Shown: piece by piece, positions 46,076-54,022 of the stretch
Layout of the letters: each line of letters opens with the position of its first letter
How positions within the stretch are numbered: position 1 is the first letter of the stretch
Assembly: GCF_003609835.1 (NCBI RefSeq)
Contig: NZ_AP017898.1
Coordinates: 1,302,001-1,366,000, forward strand
Direction of reading: 5' to 3'
Origin: Sphingopyxis sp. FD7
GTDB taxonomy: Bacteria; Pseudomonadota; Alphaproteobacteria; Sphingomonadales; Sphingomonadaceae
Length of the DNA stretch: 64,000 nt
Program-made: the position numbers and the translations under genes
Notes under the pieces: generated by a model
Databases searched by the model: none
The model's input: the letters and a program-made list of their open reading frames with translations, nothing else
Told to the model about the DNA's origin: nothing

Positions 46076-46190
46076 ACGCCGCCATGGTTTTCCCCCTTTC
46101 CATCGCGGCGAGTGCCCCGTCGGGTTCGACGCGGGCGCGTCCTCCCTGGACCCTGGCCACCTCGTACTTCGGTACGAGGTGGTTTTTTAT
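46076..46190 (+). ncRNA. structured small RNA with Rho-independent terminator (suhB/mmgR-like)
   Basis: Three hairpins are visible between tRNA-Pro and the convergent hydrolase gene. Hairpin 1 is 46077-46110 (CGCCGCCATGG with CCATCGCGGCG and a C-rich loop), hairpin 2 is 46115-46135 (CCCCGTCG with CGACGCGGG), and hairpin 3 is the terminator. The single-stranded TCCTCCCT at 46140-46147 could pair with ribosome binding sites. This motif just before a terminator recalls the alphaproteobacterial suhB/mmgR (alpha-r8) family, which I infer from memory of its consensus. It has no open frame. Ends are approximate. Confidence 0.72.
46157..46190 (+). terminator. Rho-independent terminator of the small RNA
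   Basis: CCACCTCGTAC and GTACGAGGTGG form a perfect 11-pair stem closed by a TTCG tetraloop, followed by six T residues (46183-46188). It ends plus-strand transcription just at the stop codon of the oppositely oriented gene. Confidence 0.92.
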
Positions 46191-47062
46191 TCGGCGGCCT
46201 GCGCAAGCGCGTCGGCATCGGGGCGCCACTGCCCAGCCTCGCCGACCAGGGCGGCGAACCAGCGCGCCAGCCGCGCGACGCGCTCCGCATCGGGCAGGCG
46301 CTCGGCGGTCAGATAGAGGCTGCGGTCGATTTCGATCTGGATCGCATGAACCCCGTCGCCGGGCCGCCCATGCGTCCGCACGACATGCCCGCCGGCATAG
46401 GGCTGGTTGCGCTGCACCGGCTCGCCCAATGCCGATGCCGAAGCCATTGCCAGATCGACGAGCGATTCGGCCGCCGTCGCGCCAAAGCGGTCGCCGATGA
46501 CGATTCGCGTGCCATGCCCCGGTTGCCCCTGCGGGATCGGCGGCATCGAATGAAGATCGACGAGAATCGCGAATCCGAACCGCGCGCGCGCCGCGGCGAT
46601 TTCCCCCGCCAGGGCATCGTGATAGGGACGATGCAAGCGGTCGAGCCGCCATTCCAGCGCCGCGCGGTCGATCGGCTGCTTCCACAAGGGCCCGCAATCG
46701 GCGAGCCTGGTCGGCACAACGCCGAGCCCCGCGCGCTCCTTGCGCCCCGGCGCCGCAAATTGCGCGCGCAGCGTCGGTGCGACCTCGCCGGGCGCCATCT
46801 GGCCTTCGCCGCGATTGCAGTCGGCGACCGCACGCGCCCAAAGCGCCGCGACGACGCTGGCTCCCGCATCACGCGCGCCCGCCGCGATCCGGTCGCACCA
46901 GCGATCCTCGAGCCGCTCGAGCGCGCTGCGATGGACGCGCGCTGCGGCCAGGATTTCGGGCGGATAGATGCGCCCCGCATGCGGCACCGACACCACGACC
47001 GGACCCGGTGCAGCCGGGCGATTGACCGCGATGGAAATTGCGGGGACGATGCGCGATGTCAT
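46187..47062 (-). CDS. N-formylglutamate amidohydrolase family protein
   Basis: A 291-residue hydrolase of the FGase family, which cleaves N-formylglutamate or related acylated amino acids. Family features are VVVSVPHAGRIYPPEILAAA near the N-terminus, the acidic/arginine pair in DRWCDRIAAGARDAGAS, AILVDLHSMPPIPQGQPG (metal and catalytic histidine), and the C-terminal HAIQIEIDRSLYLTAERLPD. No histidine-degradation genes are nearby, so a hut role is not implied. Its position beside cpdR is common in alphaproteobacteria. Confidence 0.88.
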   Translation of the reverse strand: MTSRIVPAISIAVNRPAAPGPVVVSVPHAGRIYPPEILAAARVHRSALERLEDRWCDRIAAGARDAGASVVAALWARAVADCNRGEGQMAPGEVAPTLRAQFAAPGRKERAGLGVVPTRLADCGPLWKQPIDRAALEWRLDRLHRPYHDALAGEIAAARARFGFAILVDLHSMPPIPQGQPGHGTRIVIGDRFGATAAESLVDLAMASASALGEPVQRNQPYAGGHVVRTHGRPGDGVHAIQIEIDRSLYLTAERLPDAERVARLARWFAALVGEAGQWRPDADALAQAAE

Positions 47063-47201
47063 GGGGGATGGGTGGCAAAAAAAGCCGGGGGAATCCAGCT
47101 TGCCGCCCTAATTTGTTAAATCTCTGCCGCTATGGCTATGGTGAAGCAAGCGTCGACACGGGCAACCGGCGGCGTTCAAGGGCCAGGGAACAGATTTCAC
47201 G

Positions 47202-47579
47202 ATGATTCGCATCTTGCTTGCCGAAGACGACGATGTGATGCGCGAATATCTCGCGCGCGCCCTCACCGGCGCAGGCTATCATGTCACCGCGGTCGATCGC
47301 GGCACGGCGGCGGTCCCCTATATTGATTCGGGCACCTTCGACCTGCTGTTGTCGGACATCGTGATGCCCGAAATGGACGGCATCGAACTCGCTCAGCACA
47401 CGGCGAAGGCGGCGCCGCAGACGCAGGTGATGTTCATCACCGGATTCGCGGCGGTCTCGCTGCGCGCCGAGGAAAATGTGCCGCAGGCCAAGCTGCTCTC
47501 CAAACCCTTCCACCTCAAGGATCTGGTGCGCGAGGTCGACATGCTGTTCGGGCGCGCCGACCAGTCTAACCAACAATAA
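47202..47579 (+). CDS. cpdR: response regulator CpdR
   Basis: A stand-alone receiver domain of 125 residues. The acidic pocket is LLAEDDDVMREYLARALTGA, the phospho-acceptor is Asp52 in LLLSDIVMPEMDGIELAQ, and the signalling residues are in MFITGFAAVSLRAEE and LLSKPFHLKDLVREV. Sequence and neighbour fit CpdR, which in Caulobacter acts as an adaptor priming substrates for ClpXP during the cell cycle. The C-terminus ends in SNQQ and lacks the Ala-Ala end of the Caulobacter protein. It is divergent from the amidohydrolase gene. Confidence 0.93.
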   Translation: MIRILLAEDDDVMREYLARALTGAGYHVTAVDRGTAAVPYIDSGTFDLLLSDIVMPEMDGIELAQHTAKAAPQTQVMFITGFAAVSLRAEENVPQAKLLSKPFHLKDLVREVDMLFGRADQSNQQ

Positions 47580-47650
47580 ACGCGTCGACGCACCGAAGGA
47601 CTTGCCAAGCCGCGCCAAGGCCTTTAGGGGGCGCGTCACCCCAAAGGGAT

Positions 47651-47725
47651 GGGCGTGTAGCTCAGTGGTAGAGCACTGTGTTGACATCGCAGGGGTCGCA
47701 AGTTCAATCCTTGCCACGCCCACCA
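47651..47725 (+). tRNA. tRNA-Val (GAC)
   Basis: A 75-base cloverleaf: acceptor GGGCGTG/CACGCCC, D-arm GCTCAGTGGTAGAGC, anticodon stem CTGTG/CGCAG with loop TTGACAT (anticodon GAC), T-arm GCAAGTTCAATCCTTGC, discriminator A and encoded CCA. Confidence 0.97.
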
Positions 47726-47730
47726 TTCAA

Positions 47731-47765
47731 AACGCCGCCACCCCGCCGGGTTGGCGGCGTTTTTG
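47731..47765. terminator. bidirectional terminator after tRNA-Val
   Basis: AACGCCGCCA and TTGGCGGCGTT pair almost perfectly around a GC-rich loop and are followed on the plus strand by a T-run (GTTTTTGG). The AAAA on the left would give a short T-run for the convergent gene on the minus strand. Confidence 0.85.
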
Positions 47766-47767
47766 GT

Positions 47768-48559
47768 TCAGGCCATCCCTTTCGCAAGGTCGCCGCGCGA
47801 CGCATCGCCGATCTGGCTGCCGCCGTCGCAGTCGAGGATCGTGCCGGTGATATAGCTGGCGGCGGGGCTGCACAGAAACACCGCCGATTCGGCGACCTCC
47901 TCGATCCGACCCCAGCGCTTCATCGCGATGCGGTCGTAATGCGCCTGCCGCGTCGCCGCGTCGGGCGCGAGGCGTTTCATGCCTTCGGTATCGGCGATCG
48001 GTCCCGGCGAGATGCCGTTCACGCGCACCTCCGGCCCCCATTCGAGCGCGAGCACGCGAATCAGCTGGTTGATGCCCGCCTTCGCCGCGCAGGCATGCGC
48101 CTGCAAGGCCGATGCATTGACCGCCTGCCCCGCGGTGATCGCGATCAACGATGCGCCGGGCCGCACCAGCAGGTCGTGACAGCCGCGAAAGACATTGAAG
48201 GTGCCGTTGAGGTCGATATCGACGACCGTGCGAAAGGCGTTCGCCGACATGCCGAGCACGGGGGCCAGAAAATTGCCCGCCGCGCCCGAAACGACGATGT
48301 CCATCGGACCGAGTTCCCCCGCAACCCGCTCCATCACCCCGCGAATCGCGGCATAGTCGCGCACATCGCCCGACAGGCCCAGCGCCCCCTTGCCGATGTC
48401 CGCCGCCGCGCGCGCCGCCTTGTCGGGATCGCGCCCCGCCACCGCGACCTTCGCGCCCAGTTCGGCGAAGCGTTTGGCGATGCCGAGGTTGATGCCGCTC
48501 GTCCCGCCCGCAACGAACGCCGTCTTTCCGGCCAGCAGATTGTCCCGAAATGTCGACAT
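47768..48559 (-). CDS. SDR oxidoreductase, 2,4-dienoyl-CoA reductase-like
   Basis: A 263-residue short-chain dehydrogenase. The cofactor loop is VAGGTSGINLGIAKRFAELG. The usual catalytic tyrosine of YxxxK is missing: the segment reads LQAHACAAKAGINQLIRVLA, with an Ala four places before the lysine. This pattern and the loop EVRVNGISPGPIADTEGMKR are those of peroxisomal-type 2,4-dienoyl-CoA reductases, which act on unsaturated fatty acyl-CoAs. ATG 48559 gives MSTFRDNLLAGKTAFV. It is divergent from the alpha/beta hydrolase gene. Confidence 0.85.
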   Translation of the reverse strand: MSTFRDNLLAGKTAFVAGGTSGINLGIAKRFAELGAKVAVAGRDPDKAARAAADIGKGALGLSGDVRDYAAIRGVMERVAGELGPMDIVVSGAAGNFLAPVLGMSANAFRTVVDIDLNGTFNVFRGCHDLLVRPGASLIAITAGQAVNASALQAHACAAKAGINQLIRVLALEWGPEVRVNGISPGPIADTEGMKRLAPDAATRQAHYDRIAMKRWGRIEEVAESAVFLCSPAASYITGTILDCDGGSQIGDASRGDLAKGMA

Positions 48560-48656
48560 GATCCCTATCCTCTCTCTCGCTTCGGTCGCCGATCCAGGGT
48601 TGACGGATCGAAACCAGTCGCCTTTTGAAACTGGACCAGACAGCAAGGATGATCCG

Positions 48657-49526
48657 ATGGCAAGTGCAGGCCCCACCTCGAACAGCTTTATCTCGCAGCG
48701 GTTGAAGCTGCATTATGTCGATTGGGGCAACCGCGAGGCGCCGCCTCTGCTGCTCGTCCATGGCGGGCGCGACCATTGCCGCAACTGGGACTGGGTCGCC
48801 GAGCGGCTTCAGGGCCGCTTCCACGTCATCGCCCCCGACCTGCGCGGCCATGGCGACAGCGCCTGGTCGCCCGACGGCAATTATGCGATCGACAGCTTCG
48901 TCTATGACCTGGCGCAGCTGATTCACCAGCTCGACCGTGGCCCGGTGTCGATCGTCGCGCATTCGTTGGGGGGCAATATCGCGCTTCGCTATACCGGCCT
49001 TTATCCCGCCAATGTGCAAAAGCTCGTCGCCATCGAAGGGCTCGGCCCCTCGCCCAGGCTACTCGCCGAACGCGCCAGGACGCCCTATGCCGACCGTTTC
49101 CGCAAATGGATCGACGACAAGCGCCAGGCCGCGGGGCGCACGCCGCGCCGCTATGCGACGATCGAGGATGCGCTGGCGCGGATGATGGCCGAAAACGCCT
49201 ATCTCACCGAAGCGCAGGCGCGCCACCTCACGATCCATGGCGTCAGCCGCAATGAGGATGGAACGTGGAGCTGGAAGTTCGACAATTACCTCAACGTCTG
49301 GCCGGCCTTCGACGTGGCGCAGGACGACATCGCCTCGCTGTGGGGCGCGATCACCTGCCCTACCCTCCTTCTCTACGGCGCCGACAGCTGGGCCTCGAAC
49401 CCCGAAAAGGACGGGCGCCTTCGGCATTTCAAGACGGCAAAAGTGATCGAGTTTGAAAACGCGGGCCACTGGCTGCACCACGACCAGTTCGACCGGTTCA
49501 TGTCCACGTTAGACGATTTCCTCTAA
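48657..49526 (+). CDS. alpha/beta hydrolase
   Basis: A 289-residue hydrolase with a complete catalytic triad: nucleophile in SIVAHSLGGNIALRYTG, acid in LLLYGADSWASNPE, and histidine in FENAGHWLHHDQFDRF. The oxyanion region LLLVHGGRDHCRNWDW is also typical. A small cap region (about residues 130-215) is rich in charged residues. ATG 48657 follows AAGGA at a good spacing. The substrate cannot be named; the divergent acyl-CoA reductase-like gene suggests lipid or aromatic breakdown only weakly. Confidence 0.88.
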   Translation: MASAGPTSNSFISQRLKLHYVDWGNREAPPLLLVHGGRDHCRNWDWVAERLQGRFHVIAPDLRGHGDSAWSPDGNYAIDSFVYDLAQLIHQLDRGPVSIVAHSLGGNIALRYTGLYPANVQKLVAIEGLGPSPRLLAERARTPYADRFRKWIDDKRQAAGRTPRRYATIEDALARMMAENAYLTEAQARHLTIHGVSRNEDGTWSWKFDNYLNVWPAFDVAQDDIASLWGAITCPTLLLYGADSWASNPEKDGRLRHFKTAKVIEFENAGHWLHHDQFDRFMSTLDDFL

Positions 49527-49573
49527 ACCGGGCGCTGGCAGCGCGCGCCGGGCGCGCGACACGAGACGGCGCG

Positions 49574-50299
49574 ATGGCATATTCGGGGCAGGTTTCAAGA
49601 CCGCAAAAGCTGCTGTCGGGCGGCGCTGCGCTGGTCGCGGCGCTCGCCATCGGCTTTGGCTTCGCACGCGGGCTCGACCTCGATGTCGTGCGCCGCGCGC
49701 GCGAGGCGATCACCGCCATCGCCCTGCCCGCCCCGCCCGTCACGCGCGAGAAGGTCGCTCCGGCGCCCGTGCCGAGCGAGCGCGCCACGGGGAAGGCGTC
49801 GGCCGCGAACAGGCAGGCGAAGGCCGCCACGGTCGTCGTGCCGCCCCCGAAACTGCCGCCGCTCTCTCCGCCCGTCGTCGCCGCGCCGCAACCCGGTGTC
49901 GGCAACGCTCCGTCCGCCGGGGCGACGCCCGACCCCGGCCCCGGATCGGGCGCGGGGGGCCGCGGCGACGGAACGGGCGCCGGCGGTTCGGGCAGCGGCA
50001 CGGGCGGCGGCACCAGGGCCGTCTGGCGCAGCGGCACGATCCGCGACCGCGACTATCCGCGCGAAGCGAGCCACGCGCGGGCGGGCGGCGAAGTCGAGGT
50101 GCGCTTCACCATCGAGGTCAATGGCCGCGTGACGGGATGCCGCGTCACCAGGTCGAGCGGCAACGCCGCGCTCGACCGGACGACCTGCGACCTCATCGAA
50201 GCGCGCTTCCGCTTCAAACCCGCGACCAACGCCGCGGGCGAGCCCGTCGCCAGCCCCTATGGCTGGCGCCAGCGCTGGTGGCTGGAACCGCGTCGCTAA
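49574..50299 (+). CDS. TonB-like energy transducer
   Basis: A 241-residue protein with one N-terminal membrane anchor (GGAALVAALAIGFGFARGL), a Pro-rich spacer (VVVPPPKLPPLSPPVV), a Gly-rich flexible stretch (GSGAGGRGDGTGAGGSGSGT), and a C-terminal TonB domain. That domain has DYPREASHARAGGEVEVRFT and RVTGCRVTRSSGNAALDRTT; the latter pair matches the TonB_C signature. It should link proton motive force to outer-membrane receptors. No ExbB or ExbD gene or receptor is adjacent, so the partner is unknown. Confidence 0.87.
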   Translation: MAYSGQVSRPQKLLSGGAALVAALAIGFGFARGLDLDVVRRAREAITAIALPAPPVTREKVAPAPVPSERATGKASAANRQAKAATVVVPPPKLPPLSPPVVAAPQPGVGNAPSAGATPDPGPGSGAGGRGDGTGAGGSGSGTGGGTRAVWRSGTIRDRDYPREASHARAGGEVEVRFTIEVNGRVTGCRVTRSSGNAALDRTTCDLIEARFRFKPATNAAGEPVASPYGWRQRWWLEPRR

Positions 50300-50328
50300 T
50301 ATGCTGGAATCGAAGTTCGTTTCATCAT

Positions 50329-50358
50329 CGTCATCCCGGGCTTGATCCGGGGTGACGA
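50329..50358. repeat. half copy of repeat type A
   Basis: A single arm, CGTCATCCCGGGCTTGATCC, ends in GGGGTGACGA without the second arm. It lies between the TonB-like gene and tRNA-Ser and looks like a deleted or partial unit. Confidence 0.75.
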
Positions 50359-50419
50359 CATCAATGTGGCGAACTTTGGATTCAGGTGACTAAGGACGCC
50401 ATTTATACCGGAGAGAAGG

Positions 50420-50512
50420 TGGCGGAGACGGAGGGATTCGAACCCTCGGTACCGGATTTACCAGTACGACGGTTTAGCAAACCGTTGGTTTCAGCCACTC
50501 ACCCACGTCTCC
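50420..50512 (-). tRNA. tRNA-Ser (GCT)
   Basis: On the minus strand the 93 bases fold into a class II tRNA with a long variable arm. The acceptor is GGAGACG/CGTCTCC, the anticodon stem ACGGT/ACCGT encloses loop TTGCTAA (anticodon GCT), and the T-arm is GAGGGTTCGAATCCCTC. The CCA is encoded. Confidence 0.97.
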
Positions 50513-50753
50513 GCATGGTCCGCCGCGCTAACGACAGGTTTGGCCTAGGCGGGTCGCTATAGCCATGCGCTTCGCCCCCCGCAACGCCAAAGATGGAGCA
50601 TTTTCACGCTTCCACCGGGATTTCACCGGCCAATCGATTCGGTCTGGCGCAAAATCGAGTCGGGTCATCGCCCGTTCATTGCCCACCCGGCAAAGCGAGT
50701 CATGATTAACGCGGGGTTCGCCGCGACGGCACTGTTTTACCTGGGGGTTCGCT

Positions 50754-51527
50754 ATGCGTAAGAGTTTCTTCGGCCTGATCCTGGCGACGATGGCGTCGAT
50801 CAGTCTCGCGCTGGCGCCCGTTCCGACAGCCGCACAAATGCGCGAGATCGATCCCAGCAACATGCAGATCGATTCCGATCTGGACAATCCCGCGCCGCCC
50901 CCCGCGACGAGCGAACCACCGCCGAGCGAATCCTATGACAGCGATCTGGCCACTGGCGATCAGCAGACCAGCGAAACACCGGTCGCCGCCGCAACCCCCG
51001 ACGACGAGGACGCCGATGTCGCGTCCGCCGCGGCCGCTCCGGGATCGACCTACAAGAAGGACGATCTGATCGGCGCCGCCGAGGGTGTGTTCGGAAAGGG
51101 CGCGCAGGGCCTCGCTGCAATGATCGAGGACATATTGAAGGAACAGGGCGAGCCCAACGCCTATATCGTCGGGCGCGAAGCCGGGGGCGCGCTGGTGCTC
51201 GGCGTGCGTTACGGTTCGGGGACGCTATACCACAAGGTCGAAGGCGAACTTCCCGTCTATTGGACCGGCCCGTCGATCGGCTTCGATGCGGGGGCCAATG
51301 CCGGCAACACCTTCGTCCTCGTCTATAATCTTTTCGACAGCGAAGACCTCTATAAGCGCTATCCGGCAGGCGAAGGCGCCGCCTATCTGGTGGGCGGCTT
51401 CAACGCCAGCTATCTGCGCCGCGGCGACGTGGTGCTGATCCCGATCCGCGTCGGCGTCGGCGCGCGGTTGGGCGCCAATGTCGGCTATATGAAGTTCCGC
51501 AAGAAGCAGAACTGGCTGCCCTTTTAA
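50754..51527 (+). CDS. DUF1134 family exported protein
   Basis: A 257-residue protein with a signal peptide (MRKSFFGLILATMASISLAL … TAAQ), an acidic Pro/Ser/Asp-rich linker (about 30-95) and a C-terminal DUF1134 domain. That domain shows GVFGKGAQGLAAMIEDILKE, GEPNAYIVGREAGGALVLGV, LPVYWTGPSIGFDAGANAG and LRRGDVVLIPIRVGVGARLG, with the conserved ending ANVGYMKFRKK. Function unknown; the family is widespread in alphaproteobacteria. The 241 bases before it include tRNA-Ser's 5' flank and no clear regulatory site. Confidence 0.9.
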   Translation: MRKSFFGLILATMASISLALAPVPTAAQMREIDPSNMQIDSDLDNPAPPPATSEPPPSESYDSDLATGDQQTSETPVAAATPDDEDADVASAAAAPGSTYKKDDLIGAAEGVFGKGAQGLAAMIEDILKEQGEPNAYIVGREAGGALVLGVRYGSGTLYHKVEGELPVYWTGPSIGFDAGANAGNTFVLVYNLFDSEDLYKRYPAGEGAAYLVGGFNASYLRRGDVVLIPIRVGVGARLGANVGYMKFRKKQNWLPF

Positions 51528-51670
51528 GCGCAATCCATTTACCACGCGCGCGATAGCCCGCGCTTCGGCGCGGACTTTCTCGTGGGGTGAGAACAGCAGC
51601 CGTGGTGTCAGGCAAGACGTCTGCGGCGTTGTGAACTGGCATTGTCATGGCGCTTTGCTATGCTGACGGC

Positions 51671-52099
51671 ATGACGGTAATCCTCGATCATACCATCGTG
51701 CATGCAAGCGATCCCGAAGCGAGCACGGCTTTTCTCGCGGAGATCCTCGGCCTTCCTCCGGCGCGCAAGCTCGCACATTTCACCGTCCTTGCGATTGGCG
51801 AAACGTCGCTCGATTTCTTGCCCGATACCCCACCGATCAGTTCCCGTCATTTCGCGTTCCGCGTGAGCGAGGCCGAGTTCGATGCCATTTTCGACCGCAT
51901 CCGCGCGCGCGACCTTCCCTATTGGGCCGACCCCTTTCGCACACAGCCCGGCGCCATCAATCGCTGGGACGATGGTCGCGGACTCTATTTCGACGATCCC
52001 GACGGGCATCTGCTGGAAATCATCACGCGCAGCTATGGCAGTGGTGGTTGCGATGCCGAACATCCGAATCCGCTTCTGGGCTGCCCGGGGCAGAAATGA
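51671..52099 (+). CDS. VOC family protein
   Basis: A 142-residue vicinal-oxygen-chelate fold protein (glyoxalase/dioxygenase superfamily). The two beta-alpha-beta-beta-beta units are seen as MTVILDHTIVHASDPEASTA and SSRHFAFRVSEAEFDAIFDR. Metal-ligand candidates are His8 (DHTIV), a histidine in SRHFAF, and the Glu of DDPDGHLLEIITRSY. The enzyme activity cannot be told from this. Its stop overlaps the next ATG as ATGA, so the two are co-translated. Confidence 0.85.
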   Translation: MTVILDHTIVHASDPEASTAFLAEILGLPPARKLAHFTVLAIGETSLDFLPDTPPISSRHFAFRVSEAEFDAIFDRIRARDLPYWADPFRTQPGAINRWDDGRGLYFDDPDGHLLEIITRSYGSGGCDAEHPNPLLGCPGQK

Positions 52100-52626
52100 T
52101 GCGATCGGACGTGCGTAATGCGGTCGCGGCGGACATCACTCCCCTGGCACGGCTTTGGCATGACGGCTGGCAGGACGCACATCACGGGATTTTGCCCGAG
52201 GTGCTGGCGAAGGTACGGACCTATGAACATTTTCTGGAGAGGCTCGAGATTGCAGGCGGGCAGTTGCGCGTCGTCGGAAAGGAGGGCGATCCGCTCGGCT
52301 TTTCGCTTTGCGAGGGCGATGAACTCAATCAATTCTATGTCGATGCACGAGCGCGAGGGAGCGGGCTTGCGCAGATGCTGATCGAGGATGCGGAAGCAAG
52401 GCTGGCCGAACAAGCGGTCGTGACGGCCTGGCTCGCTTGCGCGATAGGCAATGAACGCGCGGCGCGCTTCTATGAAAAATGCGGTTGGCATCGCGCCGGT
52501 ATTTACACCAGCAAGCTGCCCCTGCCGGATGGCGTTTTCGCACTCGACGTTTGGCGCTATGAAAAGCGCCTCGCTTTATCTCCGTCGACCGACAGCGCGA
52601 GCGTCAATCCCCATCAAAGGCAATGA
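52096..52626 (+). CDS. GNAT family N-acetyltransferase
   Basis: A 176-residue GNAT protein. The core begins VRNAVAADITPLARLWHDGW; strand 4 and motif A are NQFYVDARARGSGLAQMLIE, with the acetyl-CoA loop RARGSG. Motif B is ACAIGNERAARFYEKCGWHR, and WRYEKRL closes the fold. ATG 52096 overlaps the VOC gene stop. The 3' end runs 23 bases into the convergent apt gene. The substrate is unknown. Confidence 0.87.
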   Translation: MMRSDVRNAVAADITPLARLWHDGWQDAHHGILPEVLAKVRTYEHFLERLEIAGGQLRVVGKEGDPLGFSLCEGDELNQFYVDARARGSGLAQMLIEDAEARLAEQAVVTAWLACAIGNERAARFYEKCGWHRAGIYTSKLPLPDGVFALDVWRYEKRLALSPSTDSASVNPHQRQ

Positions 52627-53158
52627 GCGTCTCGCACGCCAGTCCCGCCGCGCCCAGCCGGGCCGATCCGCCCAGATCGGGCAGGTCGATCACGAACAGC
52701 GCGGCGGCAACCTCGGCCCCGACGCTTTGCATCAACGTCGCCGTCGCGAGGATTGTGCCGCCGGTCGCGAGCAGATCGTCGATCAGGACGACGCGATGGC
52801 CGGGCAGCACCGCGCCTTCGTGGAGTTCGAGCCGGTCGGTGCCATATTCGAGTTCGTAATCGACACCGATGGTGACGCCGGGCAGCTTGCCCGCCTTGCG
52901 GACCGGGACGACGCCCAGCCCCATCGCCGTCGCCATCGCGGCACCGAACAGGAAGCCGCGCGCCTCGACCGCGACGATCAGGTCGGGTCGGTGCACGGCC
53001 GCGCGCGCACTCAGGCGGCGGACGCTCTCGCTGAACCCGGCGGCGTCGCCGATCAGCGTGGTGATGTCGCGGAACTGGATACCCGGCTTTGGAAAGTCCG
53101 GGATCGTACGAACGAGCGACGCGAGGTCGAGGTCGGGCTGCGGCGGGAGGGCGATCAT
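52604..53158 (-). CDS. apt: adenine phosphoribosyltransferase
   Basis: Purine salvage enzyme, 184 residues, making AMP from adenine and PRPP. The PRPP loop is VVLIDDLLATGGTILATATL, the pyrophosphate loop region is VAVEARGFLFGAAMATAMG, and the N-terminal IPDFPKPGIQFRDITTLIGD is strongly conserved. ATG 53158 was chosen; a TTG at 53185 would overlap the petC stop. It follows the bc1 operon on the same strand, so it is probably cotranscribed. Confidence 0.95.
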   Translation of the reverse strand: MIALPPQPDLDLASLVRTIPDFPKPGIQFRDITTLIGDAAGFSESVRRLSARAAVHRPDLIVAVEARGFLFGAAMATAMGLGVVPVRKAGKLPGVTIGVDYELEYGTDRLELHEGAVLPGHRVVLIDDLLATGGTILATATLMQSVGAEVAAALFVIDLPDLGGSARLGAAGLACETLIAFDGD

Positions 53159-53181
53159 CGAACGGTCGCCCTCCCCGACGC

Positions 53182-53991
53182 TCAATGCTTCTTGTCTGCC
53201 CAGATATTGCGATACGACAAATAGGTCAGCACGGTGAAGATCAGCAGGAAGCCGACCACCGCCCAGCCCACCTGTACGCGCTTCACCAGCTTCGGCTCGG
53301 CGGTCCAGACGAGGAAGGCGGTCACGTCCTTCGCCATCTGGTCGACCGTCGCCTTGGTGCCGTCAGCATAGGTCACCTGCCCGTCGGACAGTGGCTTCGC
53401 CATCGCAAGGTTCAGGTTCGGGAAATAGGGGTTGTAATGCAGCCCCGTACCCGGACGCAGTTCCTTCGGCAGATTGGCGGGCGGGTTCTGATAGCCGGTC
53501 AGCAGCGAATAGACATAGTCCTTGCCGCCCTCGCGCGCCTTGGTGATCAGCGACAGATCGGGCGGCAGCGCGTTGTTGTTCGCGGCGCGCGCGGCGACAT
53601 CATTGGCATAGGGTGCCGGGAAATAGTCCGAAGGCAGTCCATCCCGCGTCGCGGGCTCACCCGTGTCGGGGTTGATCGACGGCACCTGGAAACCCTTGGC
53701 AAAGGTCTTCACCTGGCCTTCGGTGTAGCCCAGATCCTGAATGTTGCGGAAGGCGACGAGGTTCAGGCTGTGGCAGGCCGAGCAGACCTCCTTGTACACC
53801 TGCATCCCGCGCTGGAGCTGCGCCAGATCCCAGTGCGGCATCAGACCGTCGCTGGCCAGCTCCAGATGCCTGGGATGCTTGACGAAACTATAGGCGGCGT
53901 TGGGCTCATTCTTCAGCGGCGTCGTGAAGATCGCAAAGATCAGCGCCGTAATGAAACCCAGACCGACGAGAAAACCGAGCGGACGAACCAT
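53182..53991 (-). CDS. petC: cytochrome c1 of the bc1 complex
   Basis: Membrane-anchored c-type cytochrome, 269 residues. The haem attachment motif is VYKEVCSACHSLNLVAFRNI. The axial methionine is probably in LNLAMAKPLSDGQVTYADGT, and the C-terminal anchor is VQVGWAVVGFLLIFTVLTYL. The first hydrophobic segment (VRPLGFLVGLGFITALIF) acts as an export signal or second anchor. ATG 53991 gives this N-terminus. It passes electrons from the Rieske centre to a soluble or membrane cytochrome c. Confidence 0.96.
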   Translation of the reverse strand: MVRPLGFLVGLGFITALIFAIFTTPLKNEPNAAYSFVKHPRHLELASDGLMPHWDLAQLQRGMQVYKEVCSACHSLNLVAFRNIQDLGYTEGQVKTFAKGFQVPSINPDTGEPATRDGLPSDYFPAPYANDVAARAANNNALPPDLSLITKAREGGKDYVYSLLTGYQNPPANLPKELRPGTGLHYNPYFPNLNLAMAKPLSDGQVTYADGTKATVDQMAKDVTAFLVWTAEPKLVKRVQVGWAVVGFLLIFTVLTYLSYRNIWADKKH

Positions 53992-54022
53992 GGCTGTATC
54001 AGCTCCTATAAATGTCCGGCGC

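Noticed and set aside
47063..47201. Poly-A tract at 47077-47083 as a minus-strand terminator
   Set aside because: It lies between two divergent gene starts with no minus-strand gene to terminate, and lacks a convincing preceding stem.
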